From Opitutia bacterium (GTDB lineage: Bacteria; Verrucomicrobiota; Verrucomicrobiia; Opitutales; UBA953), in NCBI GenBank assembly GCA_947453335.1, contig CANGFP010000002.1, positions 186,001 to 250,000 of the forward strand: a stretch of DNA of 64,000 nt. Direction: 5' to 3'. The notes beneath the pieces are model-generated. The model saw nothing but the letters and a program-made list of their open reading frames with translations. It searched no databases and had not been told where the DNA came from. Positions within the stretch are counted from its first letter, which is position 1. Every line of letters starts with the position of its first letter. Below, in pieces: positions 15,423 to 25,821 of the stretch. A program made the position numbers and the translations under genes.

Positions 15423-16961
15423 ATGGCCCCCCTCCGCGACGACTTCGGTTCCGTCCGGCCCGTCCGCCGGCTCAACCGCCTGACCCAGGCGCTGCTGGCC
15501 ATCGGCCTCGCGGTGACCGTGAACTACCTCGCCTCGCAGACCGAGTTCCGGTTCCGAGAGGACCTCACCTGGGACCACCGCCACTCGCTCGCGGCCGAAT
15601 CCGCCGAGACCGTGCGCGTCGCCGGCCGCAAGAGCCCGGTGGGCGACAAGCAGAACCGCAACTGGGTCCGCGCCCTCGTCCTGGCGGACAACTTCGGCGA
15701 AGCCGACGCCGGCCTCCGCGCCCAGCTCGGCAAGCTCCTCGAGGCCTACAAGCTCGAGGCCTCCCGCGCCGGCGGCGAATGGTTCAACGTCCTCCAGGTC
15801 AGCAACGGGCTGAACCAGGAGATCCTCTCCGAGGTCGCCGCCCGCCACGGCCCGCCCGGCCGCAACATCGCGCTGATCCTCACCTGCGGCACGCGGGCGA
15901 AGTTCGTCACCCTCGCCGAGCTCATCGACGTCAACGCCGCCAAGGTCGCGACCTTCCGCGGCGAGGAAGCCGTGACCTCCGCCTTGCTGGAGGTCACCGA
16001 GGACCGCCCGGCCGTCTGCTACGTCACGCGCGGCCACGGCGAACTCGGGCTCGCGGACACCTCGCCGCTGCGCGGCCTCTCGCAGCTCTCCCGCCAGCTG
16101 CGCAACCGCAACTTCATCCTCCGGGAGCTCGACCTCCCGACCGCCTCCGAAGTCCCCCGCGACGCCGCGATGGTCCTCGTCGCGGGGCCGCAGGCGGCGT
16201 TCTCCGCCGCCGAGGCCGAACGCCTCCGCAGCTACCTCTACGACCGCAACGGCCGCGTACTCGCCTTCCTGGAGCCCGGCCGCGAGCACGGGCTCGACGC
16301 CGTGCTCTCCGAGTGGGCGATCTTCTCGCCCGACGCCCTCCTCCAGGAGAACGACCCGTCCTGCCGCACGGCCGACGGGGACATCGCCGTCCGCCTGCTC
16401 GCGGAGAAGGCCCACCCGCTCACCCGCGTGCTGCGCGAGCAGGACCTGCCCCTCGTCGTCAGCCGGGCCCGCCCGGCGCGCTTCGACGAAGGCAGCGCCC
16501 CCGACAGCACGTTGTCCGTCACTCCGCTGGTGTTCTCCTCCAACGTCCGCAACGGCGCCATGCTCTCCTGGGCCGAGACCGACCCCCAGCGCCGTCCGGT
16601 GCGTTTCGACCCCGAGCGCGACCATGCCGGCCCGGTCTGCATCGCGGCCGCGGCCGAGCGCGCCGCAGGGATCCGCAAGGGCGCCGGCAGCATCGGCGGC
16701 CGGCTCATCGTGGTCGGCAGCACGGACCTCGTCTCCAACGCCCGCCTCAACCGCGGCGGCAACCAGGCCTTCGTGACCCAATGCGCGGCCTGGCTCTCGG
16801 ACCGCGACCGGGCGGTCGCCCTCCCGGCGCGCGCCGCCGGCGTCTACCAGGTGAACGCGACGGCCGCCGATTTCTGGGCCTTGGCGCTCCGGTTCGGCGC
16901 GGTTCCCTTGCTGATGCTCGCAGTCGGGCTTGCGGTTTCCGTGTGGCGTCGCAGAAGTTAA
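15423..16961 (+). CDS. GldG-like ABC-type auxiliary membrane protein
   Basis: 512 aa. An N-terminal transmembrane helix (LTQALLAIGLAVTVNYLA) is followed by a large periplasmic domain and a C-terminal helix (VPLLMLAVGLAVSVWRRR), the GldG/ABC_transp_aux layout. Typical pieces are VCYVTRGHGE (the turn often written as GHGE), AAMVLVAGPQAAFSAAE with an LRSYLYDRNGRVLAFLEP strand, and GGRLIVVGSTDLVSN near the end. It starts one base after the permease stop. It probably links the ABC unit to a periplasmic partner; the substrate is unknown. Confidence 0.83.
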   Translation: MAPLRDDFGSVRPVRRLNRLTQALLAIGLAVTVNYLASQTEFRFREDLTWDHRHSLAAESAETVRVAGRKSPVGDKQNRNWVRALVLADNFGEADAGLRAQLGKLLEAYKLEASRAGGEWFNVLQVSNGLNQEILSEVAARHGPPGRNIALILTCGTRAKFVTLAELIDVNAAKVATFRGEEAVTSALLEVTEDRPAVCYVTRGHGELGLADTSPLRGLSQLSRQLRNRNFILRELDLPTASEVPRDAAMVLVAGPQAAFSAAEAERLRSYLYDRNGRVLAFLEPGREHGLDAVLSEWAIFSPDALLQENDPSCRTADGDIAVRLLAEKAHPLTRVLREQDLPLVVSRARPARFDEGSAPDSTLSVTPLVFSSNVRNGAMLSWAETDPQRRPVRFDPERDHAGPVCIAAAAERAAGIRKGAGSIGGRLIVVGSTDLVSNARLNRGGNQAFVTQCAAWLSDRDRAVALPARAAGVYQVNATAADFWALALRFGAVPLLMLAVGLAVSVWRRRS

Positions 16962-16968
16962 GGGTCTC

Positions 16969-18798
16969 ATGCGGATCGCCCGCACCACCCTGGTCCTGAT
17001 CCTGGCCAACCTCGTCGCTTTCGGCCTGGTCTGGCGGGCCACCTCCGCCCATCGCCAGGCGGCCACGACGCAGGACCTCCTCTTCCCCGCCGCGCTGGCG
17101 AAGCTCGAGCTCGCCGACGCCGGGCAGAAGCTCGTCCTCGAGAAACGCGCGAGCATGTGGCGCATCACCGCGCCGATCGAATGGTCCGCCAACCTCTGGG
17201 CCGTGCAGCGCCTGCTCGACGAGGTCCGCTTCATCGACGGAGACAAGGGCTTCGCGACGGCCGAGACCAAGGCCGCCGGCGGCAGCCTCGCCACCTACGG
17301 GCTCGCGACGCCGCGCTGGACGCTGCGCGCGACCTCTGAGGCCGGCGTCGCGGTCGAAGTGAAGATCGGCGAGAACAAGGATACCCGCCGCCTTTTCCTG
17401 CTCACCCCGGACGGCAGCCGCATCATCCCGCTGGGCGACGCGATGGCCGCGGCCCTCGAGGCCAAGCCCGAGAGCTACCGCGTGGACAGGATCTTCGAGA
17501 TCCCCGACTTCGAGGTCCGCACCGTGACCGCGCGCCTGCGCCTGAAGGACGGCGACGTCGTCACTTCGCTCTCCTTCGAGGAACGCACGCGGCCCGGCCG
17601 CCGCAACCAAGGGCCGGAATGGCGCTTCGAGGCTCCCTTCGACGCCTTGGCCGACCCGGACCGCGCGACGAAGGCCATCGCCGAGCTCGCCAACCTGCGC
17701 GCGGTGAAGTTCGCCGATGCCCCCGAAAGCGAGACCGGCCTGGCCACGCCCGAGCTGCGCCTCGGCCTGGAAGGCAGTTCGCGTCGGCAGGTCCTGCTCG
17801 TCGGCAAGCCCAAGGCCGGCAGCCCCGCCCAACGCTGGGCCAAGCTCGAGGACAACTCCTCGCTCTTCCTGGTCGAAGGCAAGGCGCTCGCCGAATGGGA
17901 GAACCCCAAGGCCACGCTCGCTTCGGCGCGCCCAGCGGACTTCGATCCCGAGCTCGCGAGCGGCCTGACGATCACCTCCGGCGGACGCTTCATCACCCTG
18001 CACCGGCTCGACGCCACCGGCGCCGAGCCGCGCTGGGAGATCCCCGTCGCGCCCGGTTCCACCGCGACCAAGCGCCGCGAAGCGGACGGCAAGCTGACCC
18101 GGGAGTTCCTCACCGCGTTGACGCGCCTGCGCGCCTCGCTCGGCGGCCCCGCCTCGACCCCGACGCTCGTGCCCGCCGCGCTGCTGCCGGCCGAGGCGAC
18201 GCACAAGGTCGAGGTCGAGTTCGGCGGCGACCGTCTGACGCTGTCCTTCTACCCGCCGGCCGCAGGCTCCGCGCCCGGCACCCTGCTCGTGCACCAGAAG
18301 GGCTCGCCGCTCGCCGCGGCCTGCGACGTCTCGCTGCTGCGCAACGCGCAGGCGGCGGTCGACCCCAAGGCCTGGCGCAACCGTGGCCTGACCGAGCTCG
18401 CCGCCGGCGCCAAGGTCACGGGCCTGCGCCTCACGGAACGCGCCGACGGCAAGGCCCTCGGCGAAGCGCGCCTCGGGCCCGACGGCAACTGGGCCGGTAC
18501 GGGCCGCCTCGACCCCGCCAGCAGCCGCCGCCTCGCGGGCGCGCTGATGCAGGTCCGCGCCACCGAGTTCCCGACCCGCGACATCGGCGCGGGCGAGTTC
18601 CGCTACGAGCTCCGCGTGACCGACCAGGCCGCCGCCGGCGCCACGGGCGCGAGCGAGACCTTCCGCACCTACCTCTGCACGGCGCCGCTGAACCGGTCGG
18701 CCGTGCTCGTGCGCGACGAAGCCGACGGGGATGACTTCCTCCTTGAGGCCTCGCTCGCCGAAATCCTCATCCCCCTGCTCGGATCGGATGGGCGATGA
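16969..18798 (+). CDS. DUF4340 domain protein, membrane-anchored
   Basis: 609 aa. An N-terminal hydrophobic helix (ARTTLVLILANLVAFGLVW) anchors a beta-rich periplasmic body. The pattern KLVLEKRASMWRITAPIEW, ATYGLATPRWTLR and EVKIGENKD is the DUF4340 signature. Related elements recur (WRFEAPFDALADPDRA, LGLEGSSRRQVLLVGKPK), indicating two or more copies of the unit. DUF4340 genes commonly follow GldAFG-like ABC genes, as here. ATG 16969 is chosen over the ORF-track start, which lies inside gldG. The stop overlaps the next start (ATGA). Confidence 0.8.
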   Translation: MRIARTTLVLILANLVAFGLVWRATSAHRQAATTQDLLFPAALAKLELADAGQKLVLEKRASMWRITAPIEWSANLWAVQRLLDEVRFIDGDKGFATAETKAAGGSLATYGLATPRWTLRATSEAGVAVEVKIGENKDTRRLFLLTPDGSRIIPLGDAMAAALEAKPESYRVDRIFEIPDFEVRTVTARLRLKDGDVVTSLSFEERTRPGRRNQGPEWRFEAPFDALADPDRATKAIAELANLRAVKFADAPESETGLATPELRLGLEGSSRRQVLLVGKPKAGSPAQRWAKLEDNSSLFLVEGKALAEWENPKATLASARPADFDPELASGLTITSGGRFITLHRLDATGAEPRWEIPVAPGSTATKRREADGKLTREFLTALTRLRASLGGPASTPTLVPAALLPAEATHKVEVEFGGDRLTLSFYPPAAGSAPGTLLVHQKGSPLAAACDVSLLRNAQAAVDPKAWRNRGLTELAAGAKVTGLRLTERADGKALGEARLGPDGNWAGTGRLDPASSRRLAGALMQVRATEFPTRDIGAGEFRYELRVTDQAAAGATGASETFRTYLCTAPLNRSAVLVRDEADGDDFLLEASLAEILIPLLGSDGR

Positions 18799-21560
18799 GC
18801 AAGCCGCCCGCAGTCTCCTCCTTCCGTAGGTTCCTGCGAGGCCTCCTTCTCATCGGCCTCGGACTGCTCCTGCCGCTGCAGCTCGCGCTCCTGTGGCTGG
18901 CGTCGCACGACGGACCGGTCCGGCTGCCGACCGCCGTCGTCGAGGCGCTCTCCGCGCGGCTCGCGCACCAAGGCCTCCGCCTACAGGCGCGGGACCTGTG
19001 GATCCTGCCGGACCAGTCCCTCGCCGCCGACGACCTCACGCTCGAGGTCATCGGCCTCACCGGCGAGGTCTTCACCGCGGACCGCGCCGAGATCGGCGTC
19101 GCGCTCCCCGACCTGCTGGCCGGCCGCGTGACGGCGACGCGCCTCCGCGTCCGCGGCGGCAAGCTCTGGTGCCCCGCCTCGGTCTCCGGTCTCGGACAGA
19201 GCCGCCTGCTCGCCGAGGACATCCGGCTCGAGGCGCGCCGCGAAGGCCGCTGGCTGATGGTGCCCTCGCTGCTCGCGCGTTCGGGCAAGTTCGCGGCGAC
19301 GTTCCATGGCGAGCTCCCCGCGGCGCTCGTGCAACGCGGGGCCGAAGCGGGGGCCGGCGGCGAGACCGAAGGCACGCCGCAACGCGTCGCGCGCGGCCTG
19401 CGCCTCATCGAGGACGTGCTGCTCGTCGCCGATCGTTCCGGCGGCGCCTCCCTTTACCTCGAGGCGAAGGGCGAGGCCGAAGGCGGCGCCAGGCTTTCCG
19501 GCCACGCGGTCCTCGGCAACGACTGGTCGCAGGAAGGCCTCGGCCTGATCCAGGCCCGCGAGCTGCTGGTGCAGGGCGGCGCCGCGCTCGACGCCCACGG
19601 CCAGGTGCGGACGTGGCGCGCGCAGGTCGCGGCCAAGGACCTGTCGTTCCGCCAGGCCTCGGCCCACCGCCTGACGCTGCAGCTCGACGGCACCTCCGTG
19701 CTCGCCGAAACCCAAGGTCGCCTCTCGCTCGACCAGGTCGCGATCGGCGCGTTCACCGGCCTCGACGTCCGCACGACGCTCACGCGCACGCTGTCGCCGA
19801 CGGGCGTCGCCAGCCTCCGCGCCCGCTTCCGGGCGGTGACCGCGGCCAGCAGCCTCGATGGCCTAGCCGTCTGGACGCCGGCGGCCGAAGGCCGGACCGG
19901 CGACTTGTTCACCGTCCGGATACCGGATGGTCAGGTCGCCGCCGAAGACCTGCGGCGCGCGCTCCCGACCTTGCCGCAGGCCTTGGCTCCGGTGGACGGC
20001 GACCTCTCGGGCGTCCTCAACGTCGCCGATGTGGCGATCGCCAAGGACGCGGACGGGTGGAGCGCCGAGGGCACCGCGAGCTTCAGCGGACTGCAGGCGC
20101 TGGGCCTGTCGCCGCATGCGATCAACCCGGAGCAGGAACTGCCTTTCTCCGCGCGCTTCTCCTTCGTGCCGCAACGCGCGCCGTACGCCCTGCAGCTGCG
20201 TGACCTGCGGCTGGCGAGCGTGGGCGGCGAAGCCGATTTCTCCCTGGACCCTGGCGGCCCCTTCGCGTTGCGCCTGCGCGGCGAACTCCAGCCTTCGGCG
20301 CTCGACCAGCTGCTCGGGGATTGGTGGACGGGCCTCTGGAAGCTCTTCAAGGCGAGCCATCGGCCCTACGCGACGATCGACGTCGCCAGCCACTGGGGCG
20401 ACCACGCCAGCGAGGTCCGCGGCCGCGTCCGTCTGGAGGACTTCACCTTCATGCGCGCGCCGTTCCGTTCGGTCGACGTGCTCGTCGACGCCGACGCGAA
20501 AGGCACCCGCATCGGCCTGCATCGGTTGAGCGGCCCGTCGGCCGAGGATGGCCATCTGGACGGCACCGCGACCTGGGATTGGTCGAAGCCAGGACCGGCG
20601 GCGGGACCGGTCGTGCAGCTGCATGGCAACCTGCAGCCTTGGATCGCCGCCACGTGCGCGAGCCCCGAGTTCGGCGAAGCCCTCCGCGGCCTGCGCCTGC
20701 CGGCGGAACACACCTTGACGCTCGACGTCCGTCCCAGCGGCAAGGACCTCGCGGTACGCGCGCAGGCGAACTGCGGCGGGGCGTTCACCGCCTGGGGCGT
20801 CGCCAGCCGGGGCCTCACCCTGGAGATGACCAGCCATGAGCGACAGCTGGACGTCACCGCCGGTCTCGCCTTGGCCGACGGCCAGGCGACGCTGGCCATC
20901 CACGGTGATCCGCTGAAGGATTCGAAGGTGGAACTTGCCCTCAAGGGCTGCGACCCGAAGAAAGTCGCGAAGATCGTCGAGCAGTTCGACCAGGCCGCGC
21001 CCCCCGCGGCCGCCGCGGTCCCCGCCAAGGCCGACGAGAAACAGTCAGCCCCGGGCAAACTCGACCTGAAGTTTGCCGGCCATATCGACCTCAGCCACCC
21101 TCGCCTGCTCAAGGGCCGCGGGAACTTCGAGTTGACCGACCCCGACCTCAAGCGCGTCCGCCTGCTGGGCGGCCTGTCGACCTTCCTGGAGGCCATCGGC
21201 ATCAAAGCGACCTCCTATGACCTGACCCAGGCCTCGGGCCAATTCGGGTGCCTAGGGGGGAAAGCCTATTTCCCTGACCTGACCTTCAAGGGTCCCGATG
21301 CCCGGCTAGCCCTCGCCGGGGAAGTCGACCTGCTGGCCTCGACACTCGAATTCGAAGGCGACTTCTCGATTCCCAAAAAGGAGGGGTTCAACCCCCTGGA
21401 TTACCTGAATATCAACCGAGCCTTCCTGAGCCTGAGCCGGGTGCGCATCAAGGGCCCCCTCGCCAACCCGGAAACAAGCTCTTTGGCCAAGCTTTCTGAC
21501 ATACTTAAAGTGAACAAGGATAGCGACTTAGGAAAGATACCCCCCTCCCTTCTGGAATGA
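18795..21560 (+). CDS. large AsmA/YhdP-like envelope protein
   Basis: 921 aa. A transmembrane helix at residues 13-37 is followed by a long beta-strand-rich periplasmic region. An AsmA-type N-terminal pattern is present (EALSARLAHQGLRLQARD, TADRAEIGVALPDLLAGRVT). The C terminus has the AsmA_2/DUF3971-like block (GKAYFPDLTFKGPDARLALA, LSLSRVRIKGPLANPET). Such proteins form hydrophobic grooves that move phospholipids between membranes. Translation is coupled to the DUF4340 gene by ATGA overlap. The last 100 bases are strikingly AT-richer than the rest and run into the accB control region. Confidence 0.75.
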   Translation: MSKPPAVSSFRRFLRGLLLIGLGLLLPLQLALLWLASHDGPVRLPTAVVEALSARLAHQGLRLQARDLWILPDQSLAADDLTLEVIGLTGEVFTADRAEIGVALPDLLAGRVTATRLRVRGGKLWCPASVSGLGQSRLLAEDIRLEARREGRWLMVPSLLARSGKFAATFHGELPAALVQRGAEAGAGGETEGTPQRVARGLRLIEDVLLVADRSGGASLYLEAKGEAEGGARLSGHAVLGNDWSQEGLGLIQARELLVQGGAALDAHGQVRTWRAQVAAKDLSFRQASAHRLTLQLDGTSVLAETQGRLSLDQVAIGAFTGLDVRTTLTRTLSPTGVASLRARFRAVTAASSLDGLAVWTPAAEGRTGDLFTVRIPDGQVAAEDLRRALPTLPQALAPVDGDLSGVLNVADVAIAKDADGWSAEGTASFSGLQALGLSPHAINPEQELPFSARFSFVPQRAPYALQLRDLRLASVGGEADFSLDPGGPFALRLRGELQPSALDQLLGDWWTGLWKLFKASHRPYATIDVASHWGDHASEVRGRVRLEDFTFMRAPFRSVDVLVDADAKGTRIGLHRLSGPSAEDGHLDGTATWDWSKPGPAAGPVVQLHGNLQPWIAATCASPEFGEALRGLRLPAEHTLTLDVRPSGKDLAVRAQANCGGAFTAWGVASRGLTLEMTSHERQLDVTAGLALADGQATLAIHGDPLKDSKVELALKGCDPKKVAKIVEQFDQAAPPAAAAVPAKADEKQSAPGKLDLKFAGHIDLSHPRLLKGRGNFELTDPDLKRVRLLGGLSTFLEAIGIKATSYDLTQASGQFGCLGGKAYFPDLTFKGPDARLALAGEVDLLASTLEFEGDFSIPKKEGFNPLDYLNINRAFLSLSRVRIKGPLANPETSSLAKLSDILKVNKDSDLGKIPPSLLE

Positions 21561-21625
21561 GGGTTGATTTGCCCCCCTGACCCGCTGTATCTGTGAGGTC
21601 CACCCCCCTTACGGAGGACATTACC

Positions 21626-22099
21626 TTGGACCTAAATAAGATTAAACAAGTCGTGGATTTGATGAAGAAGTCGGACCTGTCCGAATTCGAGATCCAGGAC
21701 CAGGAATTCAAGCTGCGCATCAAGCGCGACCTCCCCGGTCGTGCCGTTGCCCCGGCCCCGGTCGCGGTCGCCGCGCCGGCACCCGCCCCGGTAGCCGCCG
21801 CCCCGGCCCCGGTCGCTGCGCCGGCCGCCGCCCCCGCCCCGGCCGCCGCCGACCCCAACGTCAAGGTCATCACCTCCCCGATGGTCGGCACCTTCTACGC
21901 GACCCCCTCGCCGGAAAACCCGCCCTTCGTCGCCGTCGGCTCGCCCGTCAAGGTCGACACCGTCGTCTGCATCATCGAAGCCATGAAGGTGATGAACGAG
22001 ATCCAGTCCGAGATCGCCGGCACGGTGGTCGAGTGCCTCGTCGCCAACGGCACGTCCGTCGAGTTCGGCCAACCCCTCTTCCGCGTGAAGGTCGGTTGA
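21626..22099 (+). CDS. accB: acetyl-CoA carboxylase biotin carboxyl carrier protein
   Basis: Carries biotin between the carboxylase and transferase sites in fatty-acid synthesis. 157 aa from a TTG start. TTG 21626 is preferred to the upstream GTG of the ORF track because GGAGG lies 8 bases before it and [20 protein letters not shown] is the normal BCCP N terminus. A Pro/Ala linker (about residues 37-75) leads to the biotinyl domain with the EAMKVMNEI motif, Lys being the biotinylation site. accC follows after 16 bases. A weak TTGATT-N18-TATCTG pair lies at 21564-21593. Confidence 0.95.
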   Translation: MDLNKIKQVVDLMKKSDLSEFEIQDQEFKLRIKRDLPGRAVAPAPVAVAAPAPAPVAAAPAPVAAPAAAPAPAAADPNVKVITSPMVGTFYATPSPENPPFVAVGSPVKVDTVVCIIEAMKVMNEIQSEIAGTVVECLVANGTSVEFGQPLFRVKVG

Positions 22100-22115
22100 T
22101 CGCCGAATCCCGAGC

Positions 22116-23492
<1,377 letters not shown>

Positions 23493-23508
23493 GGACGCGC
23501 CCTGCCTG

Positions 23509-24462
23509 ATGAGCGCACCGTCGCGCCCGACCCCCGCCGCCACCGCCCGCCTCAAAACGGGCGGTGATTGTTTACGCTTCGCGAACAAGCTGCTGCGCTC
23601 CGCGGACGTCGCCTACGGCCAAGGCTTCCTCGATGAGCAGGAGGAATCCCTGACCCTGATGGGCGCCGCCACGGGGCTCGCCTGGGAACGCCTGCCTGAA
23701 TGCTTCGGGCGGTCCCTGACGGCGGCCGAGAAGGCCAAGTTCCTCGCGCTGCTCGAACGCCGCGTCTTCGAACGCATCCCCACGGCCTACCTGGTCGGCG
23801 AGGCTTGGCTCGGCGGGCTGCGCTTCCGGGTCGACGAGCGGGTCATCGTCCCGCGCTCCTACTTCGTCGAGCTGATCCCCGAAGCCATCCCTCGCTGGCT
23901 CCCGCCGACCGAGAAGGTCAAGCGCGTGGCCGACGTGTGCACGGGCTCGGGCTGCCTCGCCATCCTGCTGGCGAAACGCTTCCCGCAGGCGAAGGTCGAC
24001 GCGACGGACCTCTCGGCCGACGCCCTCGCGGTGGCCAAGCTGAACGTGGCCGACCACGGCGAGGCGAAGCGCATCAAGCTGCACGAGACGGACACGATGA
24101 CGGCGCTGCTGGGCGGCCCGAAGTTCGACCTCATCCTCAGCAACCCGCCCTATGAGCCCGAAGGCATCTACCGGCGCCTGCCCGCGGAATTCAAGAAGGA
24201 GCCGAAGGGCTCGCTGGTGTCCGGCAAGGACGGACTCGACGTGATCCGCAAGCTGCTCGCGCAGGCCGCGGAGCTCCTCCAGCCCCACGGCGTGCTGGTC
24301 ATCGAGGTCGGCGGGTTGCGCGACGCGATGCACAAGGCCTGGCCGAAGCTGCCGATGCTCTGGTTGCCGACGGCCGACGGGCTCGACTGCGTGGTGCTGA
24401 TCCAGGCGGCCGACCTCCAGTCGCTGGCGCCGGCGTCACCACGCGCGCGGCGCGGGCGCTGA
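23509..24462 (+). CDS. prmB: ribosomal protein uL3 N5-glutamine methyltransferase (HemK family)
   Basis: 317 aa SAM-dependent methyltransferase. An N-terminal helical domain (residues 1-115) precedes the catalytic domain with SAM motif VADVCTGSGCLAILLAKRFP and the glutamine-binding LILSNPPYEPE. PrmB rather than PrmC is suggested by VIVPRSYFVELI and by the segment LPAEFKKEPKGSLVSGKDGLD, which matches the PrmB-type LPxEyxxEPxxgLxxGxDGL. Its 3' end overlaps the convergent nuclease gene by 27 bases. It follows accC by 16 bases. Confidence 0.82.
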   Translation: MSAPSRPTPAATARLKTGGDCLRFANKLLRSADVAYGQGFLDEQEESLTLMGAATGLAWERLPECFGRSLTAAEKAKFLALLERRVFERIPTAYLVGEAWLGGLRFRVDERVIVPRSYFVELIPEAIPRWLPPTEKVKRVADVCTGSGCLAILLAKRFPQAKVDATDLSADALAVAKLNVADHGEAKRIKLHETDTMTALLGGPKFDLILSNPPYEPEGIYRRLPAEFKKEPKGSLVSGKDGLDVIRKLLAQAAELLQPHGVLVIEVGGLRDAMHKAWPKLPMLWLPTADGLDCVVLIQAADLQSLAPASPRARRGR

Positions 24463-25380
24463 CTCCAGCCGGTCCTGCGTGGCCGGAGGCAGCTTGGGGA
24501 AGAAGTCCAAGCCGGTCAGGGCCTCGAGCTTGCGGATGCTCACGACGTAGCGCGTGAGCTCGCGGTCGCGCCAGTTCTCCTCGTGCGGCACGAGGTAGGC
24601 GATGGCGCGGATGCCGCGCTGCTCCTTCTCGTATTCGGAGACGACCATCCAGAAGGCATCCGGCACGGGGAGCCGGCCGACCTTCTTCGCCGGCGGCTCC
24701 GCGAAGACCGGGCCGACCTGCACCCAGACGGTGCCGTAGCGTTCGACGTAACGGTGGACGATGCGCTGTTCGAGGTCCTTCCAGAGGCCGGCGTTGAGCG
24801 GGTGCAGCTGCGGGACCACGTTCGACAGCAGGAAGGTCTCCTTCTGCGCCTCCTCGCCGTAGCAGACGGAGATCGCGTAGTTGGGCGCGAGGTGGCCGCG
24901 GTCGTACCCGGAGCGCACGTACTCGCCGGTCGTGACGCGGGCCGTCGTGCGGAGGTCGGGCTTGAAGGCGGCCGGTCGCTCCAGGTGGACGTCGCGGTAC
25001 GGGAAGACCCGGTAGGAGGACCAACGCGCGGAGGGCAGGCTTTCGTCGTAGCCGACGCTGTAGCCCTTGTTGGCCAGATGCCGCAAGCCGCGGCGATCCA
25101 CCGGTTCGCCATACGGAGCGGTCGCGTCGCGGTCCGGCTCCGGCGCCGGCACGACGTCGCCCTTCACCGCCTCGGTGCCGTCCGCGAACCGGTCGAGGGC
25201 GCCGACGACCTTGTCGGGCGTCATCCCATCCTCGCGCACGCCATCGACGACGTTGAGCACCTGGTGCTCGATGGCCATCTTGCCGGGACGGTCGGACAGC
25301 CCGTACACGACGCAGAGCACCGCGAGGCAGGCGCAGGCTGCGACCGTGAACCACCCGAGGACCTGAAGCAGCCTACGCAT
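24436..25380 (-). CDS. DNA/RNA non-specific endonuclease (NucA/NucB-type, beta-beta-alpha metal)
   Basis: 314 aa. The N-terminal signal or anchor helix (LGWFTVAACACLAVLCVVYG) indicates export. The active-site motif RSGYDRGHLAPNYAIS (DRGH with catalytic His) and the metal-binding Asn in FLLSNVVPQLHPLNAGLW are intact, as is VWVQVGPVF. The protein would cleave DNA and RNA outside the cytoplasm, perhaps for nucleotide scavenging. The ORF track begins upstream in the DUF2752 gene; ATG 25380 is just after that gene's stop (2-base gap), in the same operon. The 3' end overlaps prmB. Confidence 0.88.
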   Translation of the reverse strand: MRRLLQVLGWFTVAACACLAVLCVVYGLSDRPGKMAIEHQVLNVVDGVREDGMTPDKVVGALDRFADGTEAVKGDVVPAPEPDRDATAPYGEPVDRRGLRHLANKGYSVGYDESLPSARWSSYRVFPYRDVHLERPAAFKPDLRTTARVTTGEYVRSGYDRGHLAPNYAISVCYGEEAQKETFLLSNVVPQLHPLNAGLWKDLEQRIVHRYVERYGTVWVQVGPVFAEPPAKKVGRLPVPDAFWMVVSEYEKEQRGIRAIAYLVPHEENWRDRELTRYVVSIRKLEALTGLDFFPKLPPATQDRLESAPAPRAW

Positions 25381-25382
25381 CG

Positions 25383-25808
25383 TCACTTCGGCAGGTAGAA
25401 GCACTGCCACGCCCAGTGCAGGGCCAGGAACGCGATGAACAGCCGACGCAGCAGCCGGTCGCCGCGCTCGTCGGTCGACAACCGCAGACGGAGCGAAGCG
25501 CCGCGCAGCCAGAAGAACGCGGAATAGAGCGTCCAGGCCGCGCCCGCCATGACGAGCAGGAAGAAGCCCGGATGGAACTTGAGCGCCTCGAGGAAGTTCA
25601 GGTGGACGAGTTGGCGCGCGCAACGAGTGCCGCCGCAGCCGAGGCACGGCAGGCCCGTGTATTCATGGAAGAGGCAAGGCGGCAACTGGATGCCCGTCTG
25701 GAACCAACCCCACGCGAAGAGCGCCCCGCCGAGGAACACCAGCGGCCAGACGAACTCATGGTTGAGTTCGCCGGGGAACGCGGGCCGACGGACGAGACGG
25801 ATGGCCAC
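25383..25808 (-). CDS. DUF2752 small membrane protein
   Basis: 141 aa with three hydrophobic segments. The family signature is present: LPCLGCGGTRCARQLVHLNF followed by FHPGFFLLVMAGAAW. DUF2752 function is not established. It sits between a GYF_2-Yip1 gene (13 bases upstream) and the nuclease gene (2 bases downstream). DUF2752 is often found beside GYF_2/Yip1-type membrane proteins, which the order here repeats. Confidence 0.85.
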   Translation of the reverse strand: MAIRLVRRPAFPGELNHEFVWPLVFLGGALFAWGWFQTGIQLPPCLFHEYTGLPCLGCGGTRCARQLVHLNFLEALKFHPGFFLLVMAGAAWTLYSAFFWLRGASLRLRLSTDERGDRLLRRLFIAFLALHWAWQCFYLPK

Positions 25809-25821
25809 GGCGCGCGCCTGA

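Noticed and set aside
13668-16961. Gliding motility locus because of GldA/F/G similarity
   Set aside because: No other gld/spr genes are present, and the ABC trio is widespread in non-gliding phyla.
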